A DNA stretch of 64,000 nt, taken from contig JBGTGB010000058.1 of assembly GCA_041746975.1 (NCBI GenBank), forward strand, positions 4,352-68,351, given 5' to 3'. The notes below the pieces were generated by a model, which made no database searches, was not told the origin of the DNA, and worked only from the letters and a program-made list of their open reading frames with translations. Each line of letters starts with the position of its first letter. Within the stretch, counting starts at the first letter, position 1. The position numbers and the translations under genes are program-made. Source of the DNA: Haliea sp041746975 (lineage in GTDB: Bacteria > Pseudomonadota > Gammaproteobacteria > Pseudomonadales > Halieaceae). Shown piece by piece: positions 23,772-31,803 of the stretch.

Positions 23772-25736
23772 ATGCCAGCAACCATCGTTGAGACCAATAC
23801 TACCAAGTTCAAGCATAAGGACATCGATCCCATTACGCTCGACATCATCGAAAATGCGATGATGAACGCGAGATACGAGATGGATACGGTGCTGTTCAGA
23901 ACCGCCATGTCTCCTGGTATACGGGAGCAGCATGACGAATTTCCCATGATTGCGAACCGCGACGGCAAGATGGTCGTCGGCCAGTTCGGAAGCTTCATCC
24001 ATGGTTTCAAAGAGGCTTACGACGGCACCATAGAGGAGGGTGATCTTTTCCTGACTACAGACCCCTACTCCTGCAACGGCGCCATCAGTCACGTAAACGA
24101 TTGGTTGCTGCTGCGGCCGATCTTCAAGAACGGGCGCCTGATTGCCTATGCGGCGATGTTTGGTCATATGACCGACGTCGGTGGCAAGGTGCCTGGAAGC
24201 TTGCCGACCGATGCCCGTGAGATTTTTGAGGAGGGTATTCGCATACCGCCTACCAAGATATTCAGGAACGATGAATTGCAGGAAGACCTGCTCAACCTGA
24301 TATTGCACAACTGCCGCTTGCCTCACTGGAACCGAAGCGACTTCAATGCACTAGTCGCGGCTATCAGGACGGCGGAAAAGCGGGTAATCGAAATTGCCAA
24401 TCGGTTCGGAGATGACCATTTCTACTCTGCCCTGGACGAATTGCTTGAACGCAACAAGCTGGCCATGTCGAAGCTCATCAAAAGAACTGTGTCCACCAAG
24501 AAGATGGTCTTTGAGGACTACATCTGTGACGACGGCCTGGGTATGGGGCCGTATAAGATCAAGTGTGCAATGTGGCGTGAGGGTGACAAGGTCATTTTCG
24601 ACTTTGCAGGTACCGATCCGCAGTCGATCAGCTCTATCAACTTCCTGCTGAACGAAGAAATGTTCAAAATGTTTTGCGGTGTGTACATGATCATGATTTT
24701 TGATCCGCAAATCATGTTCAACGATGGCTTCTATGACCTAATGGAGGTCAGAATTCCTTTCGGCACGCTGCTGAAACCGAAGCAGCCCGCGGCACTTTCA
24801 TGTCGCACTCACGCCCTGGGCCGTATTTTTGACGTGCTCGCCGGACTTCTCGGTCAGGGCAGCCCAGACCTTCTTGCAGGAGCCGGCTTCTCCGATAGTC
24901 CGCACTTCATGTATTCGGGCTACGACAAGAATGGCGACTGGTACCAGCTCTACTCAATCGGCTTTGGGGGCATACCCGGCAAGCCGACAGGGGACGGCCC
25001 CGACGGACATTCGCTTTGGCCCAGTTTTACCAACGTCCCCAATGAGTTTCTGGAGAGTTACTTCCCGTTACGCATAGAACTCTATGAGACCATACCTGAT
25101 AGTGGAGGCCCAGGACTGCATCGAGGCGGCAACGGGTTGCGTATGGCATACTGCTTCCTCGAGCCCGGCACAATTTCAGTGCACGATGATCGCTGGCTGA
25201 CCTATCCCTGGGGTGTGAATGGCGGTCTTCCGGGCCGTAGGTCCGAGAAACTATTGCACCGAACAGACGGCACCATAGAAAAACTTCCTTCCAAATGCGA
25301 TCTGATCGAAGTGAACGCCGGTGATATTCTGCACTTCAATACCTGGGGTGGCGGTGGCTGTGGCGATCCGTTCAAGCGCCCTGCCGAGCGCGTTGCATTT
25401 GACGTCAAGGCCGGTCTGGTTACGCGCAAGGGAGCGGAGCGTTACGGCGTTGTCCTTGAGGATGATTTGTCCGTTAACGAAAAGAAAACTGCCAGTTTGC
25501 GGGAAAAATTGTCCAAAGCTCGAGGCAAGCCCCCTGTCTTTGATCGTGGAGGCACCATCGACGAACTCAAGGCCCGCTGCTTTAAGGAGACCGGGCTGCA
25601 GCCACCGCGTCAGCCGGAGTTTCAAACCTGGGCCACCAAGCTGGTTGATCTGGCACCCAAGAAGGCCAAGAAAGCCAAGCAGGCGAAAGCCGTCACAGGC
25701 AAGTCGGCCGCGAAGCGCAAAAATAAAGTAGCGTGA
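23772..25736 (+). CDS. hyuB: Hydantoinase/oxoprolinase subunit B (HyuB)
   Basis: A 654-residue HyuB-type subunit, partner of the upstream hyuA in ATP-dependent hydrolysis of a cyclic amide. Recognisable parts are the opening DPITLDIIENAMMNARYEMD, the FRTAMSPGIREQHDEFP stretch, FLTTDPYSCNGAISHVND and the C-terminal LHFNTWGGGGCGDP, with the Gly-rich end typical of the family. The last 25 residues are unusually rich in Lys and Ala (KKAKKAKQAKA and onward), an extension not expected in the family. A GAGGAG ribosome site precedes the ATG. The gene is followed by a strong terminator and the convergent citE-like gene. Confidence 0.92.
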   Translation: MPATIVETNTTKFKHKDIDPITLDIIENAMMNARYEMDTVLFRTAMSPGIREQHDEFPMIANRDGKMVVGQFGSFIHGFKEAYDGTIEEGDLFLTTDPYSCNGAISHVNDWLLLRPIFKNGRLIAYAAMFGHMTDVGGKVPGSLPTDAREIFEEGIRIPPTKIFRNDELQEDLLNLILHNCRLPHWNRSDFNALVAAIRTAEKRVIEIANRFGDDHFYSALDELLERNKLAMSKLIKRTVSTKKMVFEDYICDDGLGMGPYKIKCAMWREGDKVIFDFAGTDPQSISSINFLLNEEMFKMFCGVYMIMIFDPQIMFNDGFYDLMEVRIPFGTLLKPKQPAALSCRTHALGRIFDVLAGLLGQGSPDLLAGAGFSDSPHFMYSGYDKNGDWYQLYSIGFGGIPGKPTGDGPDGHSLWPSFTNVPNEFLESYFPLRIELYETIPDSGGPGLHRGGNGLRMAYCFLEPGTISVHDDRWLTYPWGVNGGLPGRRSEKLLHRTDGTIEKLPSKCDLIEVNAGDILHFNTWGGGGCGDPFKRPAERVAFDVKAGLVTRKGAERYGVVLEDDLSVNEKKTASLREKLSKARGKPPVFDRGGTIDELKARCFKETGLQPPRQPEFQTWATKLVDLAPKKAKKAKQAKAVTGKSAAKRKNKVA

Positions 25737-25753
25737 TACGGCAGTACTGAGGT

Positions 25754-25780
25754 GGGGCGCCTGTTGGCGCCCCTTTTTTT
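25754..25780 (+). terminator. Rho-independent terminator after hyuAB
   Basis: GGGGCGCC (25754-25761), loop TGTT, GGCGCCCC (25766-25773), then seven T (25774-25780). It follows the hyuB stop by 18 bp and abuts the end of the convergent citE-like gene. Confidence 0.92.
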
Positions 25781-26663
25781 ATTGCGGGAATTTCCTGGCT
25801 AGCGCGAGAATACGCTGAGCCTTGTATACCACCGGGTAATCAATGAAATAGCCATCAAGTTGAATGGATACAGAGCCACTGTTTTCAGCCGCCTCAAACG
25901 CCGCGACAATAGCTTCCGCGTGCGCAATCTCCTCAGCACTCGGGGTAAATACTTCATTACAGAGTGGCACCTGACTGGGGTGAATGCAAAGCTTGCCAGC
26001 GAAGCCGAATCTTTTGCCGCGAGCAGCCGAGGCGCGGAATCTTTCATCATCCCTTATTTGCAATACGACGGTGTCAATAGGTGGATCAATATTCGCCATT
26101 CGAGTGGCATGGCTAATGCGCGCTCTAGCGTAGTTCAGTACCTCTTCGTCTTCGCTCCAGATGTAGTCCAGGTCCAGGGTATAATCACCGCCGCCAAAAG
26201 ACAGGCGTTTTACTCTGGAAACGGCACTGGCGATCTCAGTCGCGCACTCTACACCGCGAGCAGTCTCGATAATTGGCATCAGGTCAATGCCGCCGGGTGC
26301 CATCCCGGCTTTACGCTCAGCAGTACTGATAAGCTCGTCAATTGCCAGCAGGCTAGCTGCGGATTCCACTTTGGGAATAACGATGCCATCAAGCCACGGC
26401 CCGACCACCGCCCTTATGTCTTCCTCGCAGTACCCGGTTTCCAGAGAATTCACGCGGATGTAGCCCAGACAGCTCCGCGGGTTCTGCATCGCTGCTGTGA
26501 CACCGGCGCGAGTGGCAACTTTTTCGGCTACCGGGACCGCGTCTTCAAGGTCAAGTATGACGGCATCGGCCGAGGCGCCAAAGACCTTTTCGACTTTTCG
26601 CGGGTGGTTGCCGGGCGTGAACAAAAAGCTTCTGATTGTTCTGATGTCAGCAGCTGTATTCAT
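25779..26663 (-). CDS. HpcH/HpaI aldolase / CitE-type acyl-CoA lyase
   Basis: A 294-residue TIM-barrel protein of the CitE/malyl-CoA lyase group. Seen: RSFLFTPGNHPRKVEKVF, the metal-binding VILDLEDAVP, VIPKVESAASL, the second metal ligand region LMPIIETARGV and CIHPSQVPLCN. Such enzymes split malyl-, methylmalyl- or citramalyl-CoA. The ATG at 26663 stands two bases behind the regulator's stop codon, so gntR and this gene form an operon. Divergent MaoC and acyl-CoA dehydrogenase genes complete a dehydrogenase-hydratase-lyase set; a similar trio occurs in Mycobacterium (the Rv2498c-Rv2500c region). It is probably the last, C-C-cleaving step. Confidence 0.9.
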   Translation of the reverse strand: MNTAADIRTIRSFLFTPGNHPRKVEKVFGASADAVILDLEDAVPVAEKVATRAGVTAAMQNPRSCLGYIRVNSLETGYCEEDIRAVVGPWLDGIVIPKVESAASLLAIDELISTAERKAGMAPGGIDLMPIIETARGVECATEIASAVSRVKRLSFGGGDYTLDLDYIWSEDEEVLNYARARISHATRMANIDPPIDTVVLQIRDDERFRASAARGKRFGFAGKLCIHPSQVPLCNEVFTPSAEEIAHAEAIVAAFEAAENSGSVSIQLDGYFIDYPVVYKAQRILALARKFPQ

Positions 26664-26665
26664 GC

Positions 26666-27445
26666 TCAACCCCACGTCCAGCCATCAGCGGACTGCCAGC
26701 CGCGAGTGAATTCGAAGGAGTAATTGAAATTGGCCGCAGCATGTTCTGACAAAGAGGCTTCGAATATTCGGCCATTCTTGCCGAAATATCGACGGCACAC
26801 TTTCAGGGACGCGGAACCTGGTTCAACATTCAGAAATCCGGCGACTCGCTCACTCAGAATGCTTGCATATATTTCGACTTGTATCTTTTGCACCTCTTCA
26901 CCGTAGGAATCGGCGATAAGCCGATAAACGGGGGTAGACGTTGCGCCGATTTTGTCAATAACGCCGGCATACTCAGGCAGAATGTAGACATTCACCCAAC
27001 AAATGGGTAGCGCCGTCTCTACGAATGTTCGAAGACCTGAGACGCAGCTCCAGTGACTGCTGGTAGGACACTTGAGCTCGCGGGCCAGTGCCCTGTTCAG
27101 TTTGACGTCTTCGAATCGGTCGATGACGCGTAGCCGGCTGTCCTCGGGGTAGCTGAAAAGTTCGGAGGGCTCCTTCACCAACTGGGCGTAAGACGCCTGA
27201 GTTTCGCTGGCCACAATGATTGTGCCTATTCCCTGGCGGCGCTCGATCAGTCGCACTTCTTCAAGTACCCGAAGCGCGCCGCGAATAGTGTGGCGGCTGA
27301 CGCGGTAGGTCTTCATCAGATCGAGTTCGCCCGGCATGCGCGTCCCAACGGCGAATTTTCCGCTGCGGATCGCGCCTAGAAGTTCTTCGGCGATGACTTT
27401 GTAACGGGGACTTTTCCCGACATCGCTACCGGCAACGTTCAACAT
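26666..27445 (-). CDS. GntR-family regulator with UTRA ligand domain (HutC type)
   Basis: A 259-residue regulator. The winged helix is at residues about 13-77 (VGTRMPGELDLMKTYRVSRHTIRGALRVL then ERRQGIGT, the wing). The UTRA ligand-binding domain fills the rest, ending with RYFGKNGRIFEASLSEH. HutC-type GntR proteins are usually repressors released by a pathway metabolite, often a carboxylate. The palindrome at 27476-27491 lies just upstream of its own gene, and three similar palindromes lie at 14437, 18773 and 21634. It is therefore the likely master regulator of the whole 14.5-29.2 kb region, including itself. citE follows directly. Confidence 0.92.
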   Translation of the reverse strand: MLNVAGSDVGKSPRYKVIAEELLGAIRSGKFAVGTRMPGELDLMKTYRVSRHTIRGALRVLEEVRLIERRQGIGTIIVASETQASYAQLVKEPSELFSYPEDSRLRVIDRFEDVKLNRALARELKCPTSSHWSCVSGLRTFVETALPICWVNVYILPEYAGVIDKIGATSTPVYRLIADSYGEEVQKIQVEIYASILSERVAGFLNVEPGSASLKVCRRYFGKNGRIFEASLSEHAAANFNYSFEFTRGWQSADGWTWG

Positions 27446-27447
27446 GC

Positions 27448-27491
27448 TTGCATCCCAACCAACTTAATTGGATACTATTGTCCGTACATTT
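27448..27491 (+). promoter_or_regulatory. Promoter with GntR-type operator (site D)
   Basis: -35 TTGCAT (27448-27453), 17 bp, -10 GATACT (27471-27476). The operator TATTGTCCGTACATTT (27476-27491) covers the predicted start point. It lies between gntR (-) and the MaoC gene (+), so it fits autoregulation plus control of the hydratase/dehydrogenase operon. Core matches sites A-C. Confidence 0.68.
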
Positions 27492-27521
27492 GGGGCCACA
27501 ATCAAGCGTGAGGAGGAAATA

Positions 27522-28046
27522 ATGGGTGTGAGACAGGACGAGCAGCTTGGGCCGAATCGCTACCGTAGGGCAAGCGGTCGCTTGTATGAAGACTTCACGG
27601 TAGGAGATGTATACGAACACCACCCCGGGCGTACGGTAACTCAGCATGATAATGCGTGGTTTACCCTGTTGACCATGAACACCCATCCCCTGCATTTTGA
27701 CGAGGAGTATGCCAAGGGAACCGAATTCGGAAAACCATTGATCTGCAGCCCGCTGACCGTCGCCATTCTGGTCGGAATGAGCGTCTCCGACGTGAGTGAA
27801 AAGGCCATTGCCAACCTCGGCTGGAAAGAAATCGCGCTGGTGGCACCGGTTTTCCCCGGCGATACCCTGTATGCCGAGTCGGAGGTTCTTGGCAAGCGTG
27901 AGTCCAAGTCACGGCCGAATGCTGGCGTGGTCACCGTAAAAACGACGGGTCGCAATCAGGACGGTAAACCAGTGTGTGTGTTCGAGCGCTCCATGCTGGT
28001 GCCTAAGCGCTCTGACGTGAACGTAACGACGGGGGCCATTTCATGA
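27522..28046 (+). CDS. MaoC-family acyl-CoA hydratase (itaconyl/mesaconyl-CoA hydratase-like)
   Basis: A 174-residue hot-dog-fold hydratase. The catalytic region reads LLTMNTHPLHFDEEYA: the His of the usual GDxNPLH motif is kept, while the Asp position is Asn. I recall this MNTxP-H variant from hydratases of the itaconate/mesaconate group. The ATG at 27522 follows GAGGAGG; an in-frame ATG at 27468 lies inside the operator and lacks a ribosome site. The stop overlaps the start of the acyl-CoA dehydrogenase (ATGA), so dehydrogenation and hydration are coupled steps. Family is firm; the substrate (unsaturated branched dicarboxylyl-CoA) is inferred. Confidence 0.88.
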   Translation: MGVRQDEQLGPNRYRRASGRLYEDFTVGDVYEHHPGRTVTQHDNAWFTLLTMNTHPLHFDEEYAKGTEFGKPLICSPLTVAILVGMSVSDVSEKAIANLGWKEIALVAPVFPGDTLYAESEVLGKRESKSRPNAGVVTVKTTGRNQDGKPVCVFERSMLVPKRSDVNVTTGAIS

Positions 28047-29215
28047 AAAACACCGATTTTAACACCCAGGAATACGCGGAACTGGAAGCGCAGATTCTGG
28101 ATACTATCGATCGTTGGGTAGAGAAGGACGTCAGGCCCATAGCGAGGCATTTTGATCAGGCGGACGAGTACCCTGTCGAGCTGGTCGAGCAAATGAAAGA
28201 ACTGGGCTTGTTTGGCGCGACTATATCACAGGAATATGGCGGCCTGGGTTTGAGTGCAACCACCTATGCACGTATCGTATCCAGAATATGTGAAGTGTGG
28301 ATGGCGCCTACAGGCGTGTTCAATTCTCATTTGATCATGGCGAGTTGCGTTCAGCGTGCGGGCACCGCAGAGCAGAAAGAGCGATTCCTGCCGCGGTTCG
28401 CCACCGGCGAGCTGAGAGGTGGAGTTGGCCTGACCGAACCTGATGCCGGGACCGATCTTCAGGGGATTAGAACCGTTGCGCGGCGGGACGGCGACGACTA
28501 CGTCATCAATGGCACCAAGACCTGGATCACCAACGGCATCAAGGGCAATTGCCTGGCCGTCTTGACCAAAACCGACCCTACCGTTTCCCCTGCTCACAAA
28601 GGTATGAGCCTGTTTTTGTGCGAAAAGGGTGACGGCTTCACAGTAGGCAAAAAGCTGAAGAAGTTGGGCTACCGGGCGATCGACAGCGCTGAGCTGATCT
28701 TCCAGGACTTTCGCGTCAGCAAGGATAACTTGATTGGTGGAGAGGAGGGTCGTGGCTTTGTGCAGGTGGCCGGCGGGCTTGAGTTGGGCAGGATTAATAT
28801 CGCTGCGAGAGGTGCCGGCATGGCCGCGGGCGCAACCAAACTGTCCCTCGCCTATGCCAAGGACCGCAAGACTTTCGGCAAGGCGATCGTTGAGCATCAG
28901 GCTATTCAGCTGAAACTTGCCGAAATGTCTACTCGTTCCGAGGCAGCCAGATTGTTGGTTGAACAAGCTGCGCGCAAGTACGATCAGGATGAACGTTGTG
29001 ATCTGGAGGCGGGCCAGGCCAAGTTTTTTGCCTCCGAAGCGGCAGTGCAGAACAGCCTCGATGGCATGCGGGTATTCGGTGGCTACAGCTATTCGACCGA
29101 GTATGAAATCGAGCGATTCTACCGGGACGCCCCGCTTCTCTGTATCGGCGAGGGTACCAACGAAATCCAGCGGATCATTATCGCCAAGCAGATGGTGGCG
29201 AGATCAGGCGGTTAG
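28043..29215 (+). CDS. Acyl-CoA dehydrogenase
   Basis: A 390-residue FAD-dependent acyl-CoA dehydrogenase. The standard signatures are present: VGLTEPDAGTDLQGIRT with TWITNG (FAD and substrate), the middle domain, KTFGKAIVEHQAIQLKLAEM, and the catalytic Glu in CIGEGTNEIQR near the C-terminus. It oxidises an acyl-CoA to the 2,3-enoyl-CoA and passes electrons to ETF. The start overlaps the MaoC stop. Within this regulon the likely substrate is the CoA ester made by the CoA-transferase at 20325, for example a methylsuccinyl-CoA-like thioester. The next gene is convergent. Confidence 0.93.
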   Translation: MKNTDFNTQEYAELEAQILDTIDRWVEKDVRPIARHFDQADEYPVELVEQMKELGLFGATISQEYGGLGLSATTYARIVSRICEVWMAPTGVFNSHLIMASCVQRAGTAEQKERFLPRFATGELRGGVGLTEPDAGTDLQGIRTVARRDGDDYVINGTKTWITNGIKGNCLAVLTKTDPTVSPAHKGMSLFLCEKGDGFTVGKKLKKLGYRAIDSAELIFQDFRVSKDNLIGGEEGRGFVQVAGGLELGRINIAARGAGMAAGATKLSLAYAKDRKTFGKAIVEHQAIQLKLAEMSTRSEAARLLVEQAARKYDQDERCDLEAGQAKFFASEAAVQNSLDGMRVFGGYSYSTEYEIERFYRDAPLLCIGEGTNEIQRIIIAKQMVARSGG

Positions 29216-29237
29216 GTGAGCCCCCGGTCCTGAACCT

Positions 29238-29909
29238 TTACTTCGAGAGGAAAGTGGTGAACTCATCCACCTCCAACCTGGGCGTCCGATACTGGTTCAC
29301 CGGTGCGCCTGGATCCGCATAACCCAGGGACATCGCTGAGACGAACATCTGTTCCGGTGGTGCGCCGATCAGGCCCATCACCGTATCGTGATACTTGAGA
29401 AAGGCCGCCTGAGCACAGGTCTCAAGACCAAAGCCGCGCGCCGAGAGCATTATCGACTGGATAAAGATTCCGTAGTCTATCCAGCTGCCCAGCTCAAGGT
29501 CGCGGTCGATGGTGAACAACAGGGCGACGGGCGCATCGAAGAATTGGTAATTTCTTCGATGTTGGCGCGACATGGCCTGTTTATCGTCCTTTTCGATACC
29601 CAAGTGGCCATACAGTCCCCAGCCGGTGTTGCGGCGGCGGCCGATGTAGGGTTCTCGCCATGCGACCGGATAGTAGTTGTATTCCTGCTCGCCGGCATCG
29701 CCTTGATCGTGTCGGAGGCAGCAGGCATCGACAATTTGCTGGCGTTTTTCGCCGCTGGCGACCCACACCCGCCAGGGTTGAATATTGGATCCAGAGGCGG
29801 CTCGACCGGCCGTGCGGAGAATTTCTTCGATGATCTTCTGGGGAACCGGCCTGTCTTTTCTGAACGCGCGTATGGATTGGCGCCCGTTGATTGCTTCATT
29901 TACGTCCAT
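29238..29909 (-). CDS. Nitroreductase-family FMN oxidoreductase
   Basis: A 223-residue nitroreductase-like flavoprotein. The N-terminal NGRQSIRAFRKDRPVP and GRAASGSNIQPWRVWV are the FMN-binding signature; the C-terminal MSLGYADPGAPVNQYRT is typical. The family reduces nitroarenes, quinones or enoates, so the physiological substrate is unclear. The start at 29909 fits the family's usual beginning and has AGGA close upstream; 15 further codons to an ATG at 29954 are open. It ends 22 bp from the acyl-CoA dehydrogenase on the other strand and has no operator of the regulon, so membership in that pathway is uncertain. Confidence 0.87.
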   Translation of the reverse strand: MDVNEAINGRQSIRAFRKDRPVPQKIIEEILRTAGRAASGSNIQPWRVWVASGEKRQQIVDACCLRHDQGDAGEQEYNYYPVAWREPYIGRRRNTGWGLYGHLGIEKDDKQAMSRQHRRNYQFFDAPVALLFTIDRDLELGSWIDYGIFIQSIMLSARGFGLETCAQAAFLKYHDTVMGLIGAPPEQMFVSAMSLGYADPGAPVNQYRTPRLEVDEFTTFLSK

Positions 29910-30060
29910 ATCCTGCTGCGCCCCACGCCTTGAGCTTGCATGCTGTCCCTCCATCCAAAAGCCAGCATAGCACCTAACCCCGGCGGGGTATTGCTCCCGC
30001 AGGGTGGCTCTGCGAAGTTGAGGCCTCCGTGCTGCGGCACGCAGGTAATGGAGAAGCGTG

Positions 30061-31788
30061 ATGGCGCCCCGATCTTTCCTCTTTCCCGTTTGGCATCATT
30101 GCCTGCTGGTCAGCGTTGTTTTACTTCTGGCTCCTGTCCTGGCGGCTCAACCGGCGGAGCAGCTGCTTCACAACGCCCGCATTTACACCCAGGACCCCGA
30201 GCAGCCCTGGGCGGACACCATCGCCATTGCCGGCGACACGATTGTGTATGTAGGCGATTACGCAGGTGCCAAGCCTCATCTCGCCGCTACCACCCGGCAG
30301 ACCGATCTAGGCGGCAAGCTGGTGCTGCCAGGCTTTATCGACACCCACATGCATGTAGCCGGCACCATCCCCTATGTGTTTGCCGCATCTCTGGGTCCGG
30401 ATATGAGCCCGGATGAGCTGGTAGCCGCGATTGCCGAGCACGCGGCGGCGTATCCAGAGCAAAACCCGGTGATCGGCAGCGGCTTTCTCGGTGCTGTTTT
30501 CGATGAGCAGGGGCCTACCGCGGCGGACCTGGACCGGGCTGTACCGGACCGGCCGGCGATGATTTTTGACGAGGGGTTCCATTCAGCCTGGATTAACAGC
30601 AAGGCTATGGAATTGGTCGGGCTCAGCGCCGACAGCCCCGATCCGGTGCCCGGCGTGCACTATTACAAGCGTTACCCCGATGGCACGCCAACGGGCTGGC
30701 TGATAGAAGGTGCTGCCTTCAATTGGGTCAGCGAAAAGCTGGGTGTAACCACTGAAGCCAGCCTGGAAGCCGGTGCGGACCAGTTTTTGGGCACCATGTC
30801 TGCCATGGGGATTACCGCCGCCTTTGACGCCGGGCTGTTCGATGGTGGTGAGAAAACCCTGAACCTGTTTGAAAAGTTGGTTGCCGAGCAGCGGTTACCA
30901 CTGCGCGTGGTCGGCTCCCTGTACGTCAACACACCGGCCAAGCTGGCTGCTGCGCCCGCAGACCTTGCCCGTATGCAGCAGCGTTTTCATTCCGAGTTCT
31001 TCGACGTGCGCACGCTGAAAATTTCTCTCGACGGTACAGTGGAAGCTCAAACCGCGTTTATGCTGGAGCCCTACGTGAAACCCGCGGGCCACGAGGCACC
31101 GCCGCTGGTGCCCGCCGCTGACGCCTTGGCCGCGGTTGCCCGCGCCTCCGCCGACAATATCGATCTCCATCTCCACGCGCTGGGAGACGGCGCCGTCCGC
31201 CTTGCCCTGGATGCGGTGGAGGCGGCGCGGAAAGCTCATCCTGAGACTGACTCTCGTTTTACCGTGTGCCACTTGCAGGTCGTTAACCCCGCGGATATCG
31301 CTCGCTTTGGGGAGTTGGAGGTTATCGCACAGTCCACGCCGACCTGGTACGTGTATGACGAGATAGCGCTGGAGTTTCTCGGCGAGGAGCGTCTGCAGCA
31401 GCACTATCCGCTGCGTTCAATCGCTGCCGGCGGCGCTCGTATTACCCTTGGCAGTGACTACCCAGCCAGCTGGATAGGCCTGGATGGCCTCAATCCATTG
31501 TTCAATATCGAGATGGCGATGACCCGACGCCCAGCCGGGGATCGGGACTTTGTGCCGCAGCCTCCGGCCAGTGAGGTCATCACCCTTGAGCAGGCCATTC
31601 GTGGCTACACCCTTGATGCCGCCTGGCAGCTGCGTTTAGAGGACCAGATCGGTTCCCTGCAGGTGGGCAAGCAGGCAGATCTGGTAGTACTCAGCGACAA
31701 CCTGTTCGAGATGGATCCTTACGCCATTCACACTGCCCGCGTGCTTACCACGATCGTCGATGGCAAGACTGTGTTCAACGCGGAATAG
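30061..31788 (+). CDS. Exported YtcJ-type metal-dependent amidohydrolase
   Basis: A 575-residue amidohydrolase of the YtcJ/NfdA (amidohydrolase_3) group. It begins with a signal peptide (hydrophobic core CLLVSVVLLLAPVLA, cleavage near AA-QPAEQ), so it acts in the periplasm. Metal ligands are seen in LPGFIDTHMHVAGT and DLHLHALGDGAVR, with SDYPASW supplying the late Asp. The C-terminal return strand GKQADLVVLSDNLFE closes the composite domain. Known relatives hydrolyse N-substituted formamides or other amides; nothing fixes the substrate. The ATG at 30061 is preferred over the adjacent GTG. It is convergent with the class V aminotransferase gene. Confidence 0.88.
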   Translation: MAPRSFLFPVWHHCLLVSVVLLLAPVLAAQPAEQLLHNARIYTQDPEQPWADTIAIAGDTIVYVGDYAGAKPHLAATTRQTDLGGKLVLPGFIDTHMHVAGTIPYVFAASLGPDMSPDELVAAIAEHAAAYPEQNPVIGSGFLGAVFDEQGPTAADLDRAVPDRPAMIFDEGFHSAWINSKAMELVGLSADSPDPVPGVHYYKRYPDGTPTGWLIEGAAFNWVSEKLGVTTEASLEAGADQFLGTMSAMGITAAFDAGLFDGGEKTLNLFEKLVAEQRLPLRVVGSLYVNTPAKLAAAPADLARMQQRFHSEFFDVRTLKISLDGTVEAQTAFMLEPYVKPAGHEAPPLVPAADALAAVARASADNIDLHLHALGDGAVRLALDAVEAARKAHPETDSRFTVCHLQVVNPADIARFGELEVIAQSTPTWYVYDEIALEFLGEERLQQHYPLRSIAAGGARITLGSDYPASWIGLDGLNPLFNIEMAMTRRPAGDRDFVPQPPASEVITLEQAIRGYTLDAAWQLRLEDQIGSLQVGKQADLVVLSDNLFEMDPYAIHTARVLTTIVDGKTVFNAE

Positions 31789-31803
31789 GGCGCACCCGGC
31801 GAC

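Noticed and set aside
18843..25736. A plain creatinine/N-methylhydantoin pathway (HyuAB plus N-carbamoylsarcosine amidase)
   Set aside because: The pair fits, but no creatinine deaminase or sarcosine oxidase gene is present. The coregulated CoA-transferase, dehydrogenase, hydratase and lyase would have no use for sarcosine.
21695..25736. HyuAB as acetone/acetophenone carboxylase subunits
   Set aside because: No gamma or further subunit gene lies nearby, and the coregulated amidase-fold genes favour amide hydrolysis.
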